From NCBI RefSeq assembly GCF_944327125.1, contig NZ_CALVGO010000006.1, positions 1 to 44,218 of the forward strand: a stretch of 44,218 bases of DNA, given 5' to 3'. Position numbers and translations under genes: made by a program. This DNA comes from an uncultured Faecalicoccus sp. Its GTDB lineage: Bacteria; Bacillota_I; Bacilli_A; Erysipelotrichales; Erysipelotrichaceae. The notes below the pieces were generated by a model, which saw nothing but the letters and a program-made list of their open reading frames with translations, was not told where the DNA came from and ran no database searches. Shown in pieces: positions 9,399-17,146 of the stretch; the stretch's first letter is position 1, and the number at the start of each line of letters is the position of its first letter.

Positions 9399-9412
9399 GT
9401 TGAATGTTCAAC
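9399..9412. promoter_or_regulatory. Perfect 14-bp palindrome in the lctP-mraZ intergenic region
   Basis: GTTGAA-TG-TTCAAC, 6-bp arms, lying between the divergent lctP and mraZ promoters, about 45 bases upstream of each. It has no T-run, so it is more like a protein-binding site than a terminator. Confidence 0.4.
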
Positions 9413-9447
9413 GGTTTTATAAAAATACACTTTTCTTTAAAAAAAAG

Positions 9448-9477
9448 TTGTCAAAAAAGGATGAAATGATGTATTAT
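9448..9477 (+). promoter_or_regulatory. Promoter of the division (dcw) cluster
   Basis: TTGTCA (9448-9453), 18-base spacer, TATTAT (9472-9477), immediately followed by the mraZ-box repeats. Confidence 0.6.
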
Positions 9478-9478
9478 G

Positions 9479-9514
9479 GTGGTGCGAAGTAGCACGAAGT
9501 GTCTAATTGTGGGG
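9479..9514 (+). promoter_or_regulatory. mraZ box: four GTGG-like repeats spaced exactly 10 nt
   Basis: GTGG, GTAG, GTGT and GTGG start at 9479, 9489, 9499 and 9509, one DNA turn apart. The first two repeats share the further bases of a GTxGyrCGAA unit. MraZ is known to bind short G/T-rich direct repeats of about 10-bp spacing just upstream of mraZ and to control its own operon. The position, directly after the -10, fits autorepression. Confidence 0.7.
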
Positions 9515-9525
9515 GGTGACGGCAC

Positions 9526-9957
9526 GTGTTTATGGGGGAATACGCGCATAATATCGATCGTAAGGGGCGATTGATTATGCCTGCGAAATTTAGAGAAGAA
9601 CTCGGAGAACACGTTGTCGTTAACCGCGGATTAGACGGCTGCTTGTATGTATATACTGCAGACCAGTGGGATGTGGTATATCAAAAACTATCGAAACTGC
9701 CTTCCACCAATAAGGATGCGCGTATGTTTCAGCGTATGATGTTGGCCAAGGCGGCCGAGGTAGACCTGGACAGTCAGGGGCGAATTCTGATACCAAGAAC
9801 TCTGATCGAACTGGCAGGTTTGGAAAAAGAGTGTCTGATTGTCGGAATGGCCAGTCATATTGAGATCTGGTCTAAAGAGAAGTGGACACAGCTTGAAGAA
9901 GAACAGTCCAGCTCATTTGAAGAGTTTGCGGAGGCACTGAATGGATTCATGGAGTAA
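9526..9957 (+). CDS. mraZ: Transcriptional regulator MraZ
   Basis: A 143-aa protein with two tandem SpoVT-AbrB-like swapped-hairpin domains (about residues 1-60 and 75-135). The opening MFMGEYAHNIDRKGRLIMPAKFR and the second-repeat motif EVDLDSQGRILIPRTL are diagnostic. MraZ forms a ring-shaped oligomer that binds direct repeats at its own promoter and tunes the division cluster. The start is GTG 9526, matching the usual MFMGEY start, with GGGGGGTG eight bases upstream; ATG 9532 is a less likely alternative. It overlaps rsmH by 17 bases. Confidence 0.97.
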   Translation: MFMGEYAHNIDRKGRLIMPAKFREELGEHVVVNRGLDGCLYVYTADQWDVVYQKLSKLPSTNKDARMFQRMMLAKAAEVDLDSQGRILIPRTLIELAGLEKECLIVGMASHIEIWSKEKWTQLEEEQSSSFEEFAEALNGFME

Positions 9958-10885
9958 GGTTTCACACCAGAGCGTTTTGTTGAAGGAAACGATCGATATG
10001 CTCGATGTGAAAGAAGATGGCGTTTATGTCGATTGCACGTTAGGCAGAGGGGGCCACAGTGCAGAGATCCTGAAACGTTGTCCCAAGGGACACTTATATT
10101 GTTTGGATTGCGATAAGGAAGCCATTGAACAAAGTACACTTCGTTTATCCAAAATCGGAGATAACTTCACTTGTATACATACTTCGTTTATGAATTTGAA
10201 GGAAGTGCTTGCCAAAGAAGGTATCTCTAGTATCGATGGACTGGTCATGGATCTGGGTGTTTCCAGTCCGCAGTTTGATGATCCTCAAAGGGGTTTCAGT
10301 TATCGGTTTGATGCCAGACTTGATATGCGAATGGATCAAAGCCAAAAACTGGATGCCTGGACGGTCATCAACACGTATTCTCAGGAAGAGTTGTTTAAGA
10401 TCTTCAAGGAATATGGAGAAGATCCGAACGCTTATCGGATCGCGGCAGGAATTGTCAATGCCCGCAAGGAAAAACCAATCGATACAACATTTGAACTGGT
10501 CGATGTGATCAAAGCCAGTCTTCCGGCAAAGGTTCTCAATAAAAAAGGACATCCTGCCAAGCAGATCTTTCAGGCGATTCGCATCGAAGTCAATCAGGAA
10601 TTGAAACAGCTTCCCATCGCTTTAAGGGACGCGATAGAGATGCTCAATCCTGGTGGCAGGATCGCGGTCATAACGTTTCATTCACTGGAAGATCGCATCG
10701 TTAAGAATTTGTTCAGGGAAAAAGCTGTTCAGAAAAAGGCAGATCGAAGACTGCCGCAAATAGGGATGGAAAATTTAGAATTTGAATTGATTTCAAGAAA
10801 ACCGGTAACAGCCGCAAAAGAAGAGCTGGAAAACAATCACAGGTCTCACAGTGCAAAACTTAGGGGATTGAAAAGGAAAGAGTAG
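9941..10885 (+). CDS. rsmH: 16S rRNA (cytosine(1402)-N4)-methyltransferase
   Basis: A 314-aa AdoMet-dependent enzyme that N4-methylates C1402 in the ribosomal P-site of 16S rRNA. Signatures are HQSVLLKETIDML, the AdoMet loop VDCTLGRGGHS near residues 29-39, and GLVMDLGVSSPQFDD followed by RGFSYRFDARLDMRMD near 95-130. The inserted helical domain and the C-terminal HSLEDRIVKNLFR motif are present. GGAGG at 9931-9935 precedes the ATG, which lies inside the 3' end of mraZ, so translation is coupled. Second gene of the division cluster, as in most Bacillota. Confidence 0.97.
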   Translation: MDSWSKVSHQSVLLKETIDMLDVKEDGVYVDCTLGRGGHSAEILKRCPKGHLYCLDCDKEAIEQSTLRLSKIGDNFTCIHTSFMNLKEVLAKEGISSIDGLVMDLGVSSPQFDDPQRGFSYRFDARLDMRMDQSQKLDAWTVINTYSQEELFKIFKEYGEDPNAYRIAAGIVNARKEKPIDTTFELVDVIKASLPAKVLNKKGHPAKQIFQAIRIEVNQELKQLPIALRDAIEMLNPGGRIAVITFHSLEDRIVKNLFREKAVQKKADRRLPQIGMENLEFELISRKPVTAAKEELENNHRSHSAKLRGLKRKE

Positions 10886-10891
10886 ATTAAA

Positions 10892-11212
10892 ATGGACAAG
10901 AGAGTAGGAATGAAAAAACAGAATAATAAAAAGAGACGTCATATTCGTCAGCTTCGTCCAGAGAAAATGCTTTTACTGGTATTTGCTCTTTCATTTGTCT
11001 TCTATTGCTTTTCAAAAATCGGCTTGAATTCATACAATATTACTTTATCTGTTGAAGAACAGAAACTTGCAGCGGAAGTGGCAGAAAAACAAGATCAGAT
11101 CCACTCTTTAAAGACGGATATTTCTACCCTTCAGGACAAAAATAAAATGCTGGGGCTTGCTGGAGATGATTTAAGCGAAAACCAGGATAACATTTATGTA
11201 ATCAACAATTAA
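10892..11212 (+). CDS. ftsL: Cell division protein FtsL-like
   Basis: A 106-aa single-pass membrane protein: a short basic cytoplasmic tail (KKRRHIRQLR), one membrane span at about 27-45, then an extracytoplasmic coiled coil (about 50-90, LAAEVAEKQDQIHSLKTDISTLQDKNKML). This size, topology and position between rsmH and the division PBP define FtsL, which with DivIC and DivIB activates septal wall synthesis. The sequence itself is poorly conserved in this family, so the call rests on layout and neighbours. It starts six bases after rsmH; AAGGAAAGAG is the likely ribosome site. Confidence 0.85.
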   Translation: MDKRVGMKKQNNKKRRHIRQLRPEKMLLLVFALSFVFYCFSKIGLNSYNITLSVEEQKLAAEVAEKQDQIHSLKTDISTLQDKNKMLGLAGDDLSENQDNIYVINN

Positions 11213-11230
11213 TTGAATGGATGGATGTGC

Positions 11231-13474
11231 ATGGCTGTTAAGCGTAAAGTAGTAAAGAGAAAGCCAGACAAGCGAGTTCAGCGGATACGGGTTCGCAACA
11301 GCAATCGTCAGCTTTTTCGAATGATTCGAGTGATGTGTTTTATAGGAACATTAGTGATTGCTAATGTTCTTTTCACTATGGTCACTAAAACGCATATCTG
11401 GTCAGGAGAGAGCGTTTTAAACTCGAAAGTATCCTCTTCCATTGTAAATACGACCGTGGAAGCCAAACGCGGAACGATCTATGACCGCAATCGCCAGGTC
11501 ATTGCCCAGGAGGTGGAAGCCTGGACGATCGTTGCGTATCTGGATGACGACATTGTCGATGAAAATGGAGATCCTGACTACGTAAAGAATGCTTCGCGTA
11601 CAGCCAAAAAACTCAGTTCGGTCTTAGAGGATGCGAACAAAAAGAATATAGAAAAAATATTAAAGAGTGCGATGAAACAAGGATTGTCGCAAACGGAACT
11701 GGGAACGGGAACGAAACGTCTTGATGAAGAAACGATGAAAGCTGTCAAAAAGCTGGATCTTCCAGGAATCGGTTTTATCGGTACGACCAATCGAAATTAT
11801 CCGACAACGCCTTATTCCAGTACGCTGGTGGGCTTTGCGGCTTTTGATGAAGATGAGCAGCGAGTCGTTGGAAAAATGGGGCTTGAGCAAAGCATGAATG
11901 ATATCCTTGCAGGAGAAGATGGACAGGTTCAGTACCAGCAGACTGTGAGCGGAAACATTTTGCCAGGGACAACGACAGTATATAAAGAGGCTAAAGATGG
12001 TGATAATGTCGTTTTGACATTAGACAGCAGTCTGCAGTCGGTCGTGGAAAAGGCTATGAAAGAAACGATGGAATACAACCGGGCCGAAAGCGCCTGGGCC
12101 GTTGTTATGGAAGTGGAGACCGGAAAGATCCTGGCTTGGTCAAGTTATCCAAGTTATGACCAGAATAAACATAAGGAGATTCCTTCGTATACCGATGCCG
12201 TCAGTTCGATGGTGTACGAGCCGGGATCTGTCATGAAGCCGTTTACGTATGCAGCCGCTGTTGATACGGATACTTTCCCATACAATACAATGTACCGGGC
12301 AGGAAGCTTTGAATATGGCTATGACAGTACAACGAATAAGATCAATCGTGTTTATGGTGCGAATACCGGGTATCCTACGATTTATGATGCCCAGGGAAAT
12401 GACTATGGAACCTTGACATTTGAAGACGGGCTGGCGTTTTCCAGTAACGTAGGTATCTGTGAATTGTTAGCCAATTATATGGATTATGATTCGTTAGGAA
12501 AATATTTAGACCGTTTTGGATTCTTCCAGGAGACCGGGATCCCTTATGTGACCGAAGGTGTCGGGCAGAAAAATGTTGGAGTGCCTATGGACTATCTTCG
12601 TACAGGGTTTGGACAGTCCAGTTCGATCACCGTACTTCAGCTGATCCAGGCTTATTCAGCCATCTTTAATGATGGTATCATGGTTCGTCCCTATGTTGTT
12701 GATTCGATTGAAGATGCCAAGACCGGGGAAGTGATCAAGTCTTATAAGACCAAAGTGCAGGGGACGCCAATCTCTAAGGAAACAGCCAATGAGATTGTGG
12801 AAATGATGACCCATGTTTTGGATGAAGGACGATCGGGAGAGCGCTTCAAGATTGATGGCGTCAGTATGGCGGCCAAGACAGGAACGGGCGAGATCTACGA
12901 TGTGGACAAAGGAAAATACGATACCGTCAATTATACGTCCAGCGTTATTGCGGCCGCTCCGGCTGAGGATGCGAAAGTTCTGGTTTACTGGGGAATGATC
13001 GGGCCGAATTTTGTCAATTACAGCGCTCAGCAATTTCAGGATATCATGCGTGCGGCTCTGATTGCCTACGGTGTCAGCAGTGCTCCGCAGGAAACCGAAG
13101 AGGAAGAAGAAACCGAGAAGTGGGAAACCTATACCATGCCAAGCCTGGTAAACCATTCCATGAGTTATGCGGAAGAAAAAATGAAAAACTGGAAATGCCA
13201 GATCGTTAAGATCGGGTCGGGTTCTGTGGTGACAGAACAATATCCGAAAGAGGGAAGTACGGTAAGTTCAGGCGACCGGGTCTTCCTTCTGACCGATGGA
13301 AATGATATCAAAATGCCGGACATGAAAGGGTGGACGCGTAAAGATATCACAGCTTTCTGGGAATTGACAGGAATTCAGATAAAGACAGACGGATATGGGG
13401 CGGTTGTTTCTCAAAGCGTGGAACCGGATACGGCCATTTCGGCAAATTCGGATATTACCGTCACTTTAGAGTAA
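11231..13474 (+). CDS. Division penicillin-binding protein with two PASTA domains (PBP2x/FtsI class)
   Basis: A class B transpeptidase of about 747 aa that crosslinks septal peptidoglycan. The frame opens at a TTG (11213) directly after the ftsL stop, but ATG 11231 with GGATGGA just upstream (11219-11225) is more likely. After a basic tail and one membrane span (about 25-47) come the PBP dimerisation domain (RGTIYDRN near 77), then the transpeptidase motifs SVMK (Ser near 333), SSN (near 404-406) and KTGTG (near 549). Two PASTA domains follow (about 636-690 and 692-747), as in S. pneumoniae PBP2x and B. subtilis PBP2b/SpoVD. They bind wall fragments or muropeptides. It ends about 100 bases before the ftsA promoter region. 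Confidence 0.95.
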   Translation: MAVKRKVVKRKPDKRVQRIRVRNSNRQLFRMIRVMCFIGTLVIANVLFTMVTKTHIWSGESVLNSKVSSSIVNTTVEAKRGTIYDRNRQVIAQEVEAWTIVAYLDDDIVDENGDPDYVKNASRTAKKLSSVLEDANKKNIEKILKSAMKQGLSQTELGTGTKRLDEETMKAVKKLDLPGIGFIGTTNRNYPTTPYSSTLVGFAAFDEDEQRVVGKMGLEQSMNDILAGEDGQVQYQQTVSGNILPGTTTVYKEAKDGDNVVLTLDSSLQSVVEKAMKETMEYNRAESAWAVVMEVETGKILAWSSYPSYDQNKHKEIPSYTDAVSSMVYEPGSVMKPFTYAAAVDTDTFPYNTMYRAGSFEYGYDSTTNKINRVYGANTGYPTIYDAQGNDYGTLTFEDGLAFSSNVGICELLANYMDYDSLGKYLDRFGFFQETGIPYVTEGVGQKNVGVPMDYLRTGFGQSSSITVLQLIQAYSAIFNDGIMVRPYVVDSIEDAKTGEVIKSYKTKVQGTPISKETANEIVEMMTHVLDEGRSGERFKIDGVSMAAKTGTGEIYDVDKGKYDTVNYTSSVIAAAPAEDAKVLVYWGMIGPNFVNYSAQQFQDIMRAALIAYGVSSAPQETEEEEETEKWETYTMPSLVNHSMSYAEEKMKNWKCQIVKIGSGSVVTEQYPKEGSTVSSGDRVFLLTDGNDIKMPDMKGWTRKDITAFWELTGIQIKTDGYGAVVSQSVEPDTAISANSDITVTLE

Positions 13475-13530
13475 AAACGTTGAATTTTTTTAGACAATGT
13501 GAAATAGTACTAAACTTCTATTCAGAAATT

Positions 13531-13546
13531 TGTTATAATCTATAAT
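13531..13546 (+). promoter_or_regulatory. Internal promoter ahead of ftsA-ftsZ
   Basis: An extended -10, TGTTATAAT (13531-13539), with a second TATAAT at 13541-13546. No good -35 is visible at the right distance, which extended -10 promoters tolerate. It lies in the 100-base gap between the PBP gene and ftsA, so ftsA-ftsZ can be expressed apart from the mraZ promoter. Confidence 0.6.
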
Positions 13547-13574
13547 GATTCAAATCAGAAGAAGGAGAATGTGA

Positions 13575-14840
13575 ATGCCTAAGAAAAAAGTATATGCGAC
13601 CGTTGAAATCGCAGATCAGGAAATACGCCTAATCGTACTGGAAATTTTTGAGGCCAGAAATAACGTCTTGCGTGTCGAGCGTGTTCATTGTTCAGGCGTT
13701 CAGAATCAAAAAATCGTTGATGAAGCAGCGGTGGTCAAAGCCATCCAGGAAGCTTGTAAAAATGCGCAGAATGCTTTGGGATTCCGCATTGAAAGAGTCT
13801 TGTTGGCAATACCAAGCGTGAATGTACAGCGCTGTTCCCAAAAGATCCATGTGCAGATCTCGGATGGAACCAAAACGATTCGCCTGTTCCATATTCAGCA
13901 AGGCTTCAATAAGGCCATTGAAAAACAGCTGAGTGAGGAAGTTGTCTTTGTCAATGTGAATCAGATCACCTATTACATCAATGGAGAAGCAACACATAAG
14001 CTCCCATTGGGGAAAGAATGTGATGATTTCTATATGGAAGTGGACTTATTGTATGCCGATAAAGAAACGATGTATGCCTATGCCCGCTGCATAGAGCAGT
14101 CGAATCTGCAGATTCTGGATGTTTGTATCGATGCCTATGCCCTGGCACAGGAAACAGGCGCTTTGATCTCGGATCCGCAAAGACCGATCGTACAGATCGA
14201 TCTGGAACAAGATCACTGCACGTTAGCTTTGTTCCAGCATGGCCGTTTATTGAATACAACAACTTTAAATCAGGGATATAAGTTCTTTACAGAAGAGCTT
14301 CAGCGAAAATATGAACTGAGCGATGCGATTTGTTACCGCTTGCTGGAAAATATATTTACATCGGATGAAGACAGTGCCAGCGATGTGATCTGTTATATCG
14401 AACAGAAAGAAAAGTTCCGTGTAGAGATCACGCTGGAGGAACTGGCGGCTTCTTGTCTGCCTAGGATCCGTGCCTGGATCGCCGATATCAATGAAGCCTG
14501 TGCACCAATTGCCGGTCAGTCTTCCCAGTCCATGCGCTATATCTTGACTGGACAGGGAGCGAATATCCGCGTTCTGTCTATGATGCTCAATGCGTTCAAT
14601 GCGAATGCACAGGTGTTTGAAGAACAGACGATCGGGGCTCGCGATGGGGCTTATGTTTGCGGTTTGGGAATGGCGTATGCATGGCAATATGTCAATAAGA
14701 TCCGTAAAGAAGATAAAATCAGCGTCAACAACAATGAGCTGGAAGCCAGTATTGATTCCATCAATCAGCATGCCAAAGAGAATGCCGAAGGTGGATTTAC
14801 ACAAAAACTTAAGAATGCGATCTTGTCAGAGAAAGAATAA
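13575..14840 (+). CDS. ftsA: FtsA-like divisome actin homologue with eroded nucleotide-binding motifs
   Basis: A 421-aa protein directly upstream of ftsZ, with the length and strand-helix pattern of FtsA, which tethers FtsZ to the membrane and recruits the divisome. The ends match expectation: an N-terminal '[16 protein letters not shown]' where actins carry the phosphate-1 DxGxxxxK loop, a C-terminal [16 protein letters not shown] in place of the adenosine motif, and a final [12 protein letters not shown] segment that could be the amphipathic membrane helix. The phosphate-1 and phosphate-2 loops are not canonical: the latter reads [14 protein letters not shown], without the DxGGGT pattern. 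It may be a diverged FtsA that binds ATP weakly or not at all. The start follows GAAGGAG. Confidence 0.8.
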   Translation: MPKKKVYATVEIADQEIRLIVLEIFEARNNVLRVERVHCSGVQNQKIVDEAAVVKAIQEACKNAQNALGFRIERVLLAIPSVNVQRCSQKIHVQISDGTKTIRLFHIQQGFNKAIEKQLSEEVVFVNVNQITYYINGEATHKLPLGKECDDFYMEVDLLYADKETMYAYARCIEQSNLQILDVCIDAYALAQETGALISDPQRPIVQIDLEQDHCTLALFQHGRLLNTTTLNQGYKFFTEELQRKYELSDAICYRLLENIFTSDEDSASDVICYIEQKEKFRVEITLEELAASCLPRIRAWIADINEACAPIAGQSSQSMRYILTGQGANIRVLSMMLNAFNANAQVFEEQTIGARDGAYVCGLGMAYAWQYVNKIRKEDKISVNNNELEASIDSINQHAKENAEGGFTQKLKNAILSEKE

Positions 14841-14857
14841 ATTGGAGGAAAAGAAAG

Positions 14858-15949
14858 ATGACAGAATTTAATCAAGTTGCGACGATCCGTGTGCTCGGTG
14901 TCGGAGGAGGCGGATCCAACGCTGTGAACCGAATGGTAGCGGATGGAGTAAAGGGAGTAGATTTTTATATCTGCAACACGGATATCCAGGTAATGAAAAA
15001 TTCTCCATGCCAGAATAAAATCGTATTAGGACGTGAAACGACAAAAGGTCTAGGAGCGGGAGGAAATCCTGAATTTGGACGTAAAGCCGCTGAAGAAAGC
15101 GAAAGCGAAATTCGTGAAGCCATTAAAGGCAGCGATATGGTCTTCATCACGGCCGGAATGGGTGGTGGAACCGGAACCGGTGCCGCTCCGCTGATCGCAA
15201 AGATCTCAAAAGAAGAAGGCGCTCTTACAGTTGCCGTTGTCACCAAACCATTTACTTTTGAAGGGAAAAGACGCTCCAACAACGCCGCTGACGGAATTGA
15301 AGAATTGAAAAAACACGTTGATTCTTTGATCGTTGTTTCTAACGATAACTTATTGGAAGTGATTGGACGCAAACCAATCGAAGAAGCGTTCCAGGCTGCC
15401 GATAACGTATTGCGTCAGGGTGTACAGACAATTTCTGACTTGATTGCCGTACCGGCTCTGGTCAACCTGGACTTTGCCGATGTTCGCAGTGTAATGCAGA
15501 ACCAGGGACGCGCTTTGATCGGTATTGGTATGGCTGAAGGCGAAGACAAAGCGGTCAATGCCGCTGAAAAAGCCATCCAGTCTCCTTTACTGGAAGCGCA
15601 GATCAATGGGGCTACCAGCGCCATCATCAATATCACAGGTGGAGATAAAGTTTCTCTGTTCGATGCGCAGAACGCAGTTGCGGTAATTCAGGATGCCGCT
15701 GGCGGCGATGTGGACTGCATCTTTGGAATTGCGATCAACGAACAGCTGGGCGATGCCATTATCGTTACCGTCATTGCCACAGGCTTTGAGGAACCTAAGA
15801 AAGTCGCAAAGAAACGCAGTGATGCAAGACCAAAGGAATCTTTATTCACACAGCCATCTTTACAGACGCCTGTACAGGGAGGCGTAGTGACCAGCGTTGA
15901 AGAAACAGCGCAGGACGATACGATTCCTAACTTCTTCTTCAATCGCTAA
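14858..15949 (+). CDS. ftsZ: Cell division GTPase FtsZ
   Basis: A 363-aa tubulin homologue that forms the cytokinetic Z-ring. The GTP-binding [13 protein letters not shown] lies near residues 14-26, the tubulin signature [12 protein letters not shown] near 100-111, and the T7-loop region NLDFADVR near 207. The C-terminal peptide [11 protein letters not shown] fits the conserved tail that binds FtsA, SepF and EzrA, after a short linker (about 310-350). GGAGGAAAAG precedes the ATG. Its stop overlaps the start of the next gene in TAATG. Confidence 0.98.
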   Translation: MTEFNQVATIRVLGVGGGGSNAVNRMVADGVKGVDFYICNTDIQVMKNSPCQNKIVLGRETTKGLGAGGNPEFGRKAAEESESEIREAIKGSDMVFITAGMGGGTGTGAAPLIAKISKEEGALTVAVVTKPFTFEGKRRSNNAADGIEELKKHVDSLIVVSNDNLLEVIGRKPIEEAFQAADNVLRQGVQTISDLIAVPALVNLDFADVRSVMQNQGRALIGIGMAEGEDKAVNAAEKAIQSPLLEAQINGATSAIINITGGDKVSLFDAQNAVAVIQDAAGGDVDCIFGIAINEQLGDAIIVTVIATGFEEPKKVAKKRSDARPKESLFTQPSLQTPVQGGVVTSVEETAQDDTIPNFFFNR

Positions 15950-16383
15950 TGTTTGTTCTATATATTGATGATTCGTTTTTTGGAGCCAGTGATTTCTCCC
16001 GGGACATGCGGTATAAGCTTCGTGTTCTTTTAAAAGAAACGCCGATAGAAAATGTCTGGATCTCCAATGCGAAAACGGACAGTCATATCATTGAGAATTT
16101 CTTTAAGGAATTCCCGGATATCCATTATAAGGAAAGTACCCTTCGAATCACTCAGGATGAAAAAGATTGGGTTCTTTCCAATGCTTCTTTGAAGGTGGAG
16201 GACATCACGATTCGCCCTTATTCCGGAACGTATTGTTTAGTGGATACTAAATCGGGTCAGTATGAACGAATCTATCTTGATCTTTTTCCGCAGGAAGAAA
16301 CCGATCTCGTTTCTATCTTTATGGATTCGATCCAGGAAGCGATGGATCATCTTTCACCGAAAAAAGAAAAAATGAAATCTTAG
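15949..16383 (+). CDS. Unknown 144-aa protein translationally coupled to ftsZ
   Basis: I do not recognise this protein. It is 144 aa, soluble and mixed alpha/beta, with an opening [16 protein letters not shown] and a charged Lys-rich end. It has no signal peptide, membrane span or obvious catalytic motif. Its ATG shares one base with the ftsZ stop (TAATG), with no separate strong ribosome site, so it is likely translated by re-initiation after ftsZ. That placement, where other bacteria often have sepF or ylm genes, suggests a division-related role by association only. It does not resemble SepF: no conserved glycine-rich core is visible. A terminator follows immediately. Confidence 0.8.
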   Translation: MFVLYIDDSFFGASDFSRDMRYKLRVLLKETPIENVWISNAKTDSHIIENFFKEFPDIHYKESTLRITQDEKDWVLSNASLKVEDITIRPYSGTYCLVDTKSGQYERIYLDLFPQEETDLVSIFMDSIQEAMDHLSPKKEKMKS

Positions 16384-16408
16384 CTTGCCTTATCGGCAGG
16401 CTTTTTTT
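16382..16408 (+). terminator. Terminator of the division cluster
   Basis: Stem AGCTTGCC/GGCAGGCT (16382-16389 with 16395-16402, one G-T pair), 5-base loop, then a T-run. It overlaps the stop of the preceding gene. Confidence 0.8.
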
Positions 16409-16437
16409 TAAAATAAGTCTAGATGGGAGGAATTCTT

Positions 16438-17100
16438 GTGATCACAATTACCGAATTATTCGACTTAGAACATACTTTAGCCAAAAAATATCTTTCGGGT
16501 TTCACCTATCCATGGCAGGCTTTGGCGGGAATTCATGATTTGATCTTAAACTTAGGACCTACTTTAAAGGATTATCAGGAAATCGAATCGCAAGTCTGGG
16601 TTCATCCTAGCGCCAAGATTGCGCCTACTGCTTATTTAGGCGCCCCATGTATTATTGGACCCGATACAGAAGTAAGACATTGTGCCTTTATTCGCGGGAA
16701 TGCTCTGGTAGGGGCCCATTGTGTGGTGGGCAACAGTGTAGAATTAAAGAATGTCATTCTTTTTGACCATGTTCAGACACCGCATTATAATTATGTAGGC
16801 GATTCCATTCTTGGATATAAGTCGCATATGGGGGCCGGTTCGATCACTTCGAATGTAAAAAGCGATAAATCCCTTGTCGTTGTCAAATCCCAGGGGAAAG
16901 AATATCCTACCGGGTTAAAAAAGATGGGAGCCATTCTGGGAGATCATGTAGAAGTTGGATGTAATTCTGTTTTGAATCCGGGAACGATCGTTGGCCCTGA
17001 TTCGATGATCTATCCTGTATCCTGTGTGCGGGGTGTCATTCCTTCCGACAGCATTTATAAAGATAAGAACCATATCCTGAAAAAGACTAAGGCAGCTTAG
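16438..17100 (+). CDS. Left-handed beta-helix (hexapeptide-repeat) acyltransferase-like protein
   Basis: A 220-aa protein whose middle (about residues 50-200) is built from hexapeptide turns such as VHPSAKIAPTAYLG, CIIGPDTEV, ALVGAHCVVG and VEVGCNSVLNPGTIVGP. This is the parallel beta-helix of GlmU-type and other sugar or amino-acid acyltransferases. It resembles the C-terminal half of sugar nucleotidyltransferases without the N-terminal nucleotidyl domain, so an acetyl-CoA-dependent transferase is possible, with unknown substrate. The frame extends to ATG 16423, but GGGAGG (16425-16430) lies inside that extension, seven bases before GTG 16438, so I use the GTG. It stands between two terminators. 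Confidence 0.88.
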   Translation: MITITELFDLEHTLAKKYLSGFTYPWQALAGIHDLILNLGPTLKDYQEIESQVWVHPSAKIAPTAYLGAPCIIGPDTEVRHCAFIRGNALVGAHCVVGNSVELKNVILFDHVQTPHYNYVGDSILGYKSHMGAGSITSNVKSDKSLVVVKSQGKEYPTGLKKMGAILGDHVEVGCNSVLNPGTIVGPDSMIYPVSCVRGVIPSDSIYKDKNHILKKTKAA

Positions 17101-17111
17101 TCTTTTCTTTT
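17082..17111 (+). terminator. Terminator after the beta-helix protein gene
   Basis: 10-bp perfect stem AAAGACTAAG/CTTAGTCTTT (17082-17091 with 17096-17105), loop GCAG, then T-rich. It overlaps the gene's stop codon. Confidence 0.85.
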
Positions 17112-17146
17112 GGAATCGAGTATGGGAAAATAACGATGGTGATATT

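Noticed and set aside
11213-11230. TTG start of the PBP directly after the ftsL stop
   Set aside because: There is no ribosome site for the TTG, and ATG 11231 follows a plausible GGATGGA site, so the frame extension is likely untranslated.
15688-15942. Antisense frames across ftsZ
   Set aside because: Shadows of a strongly conserved gene.
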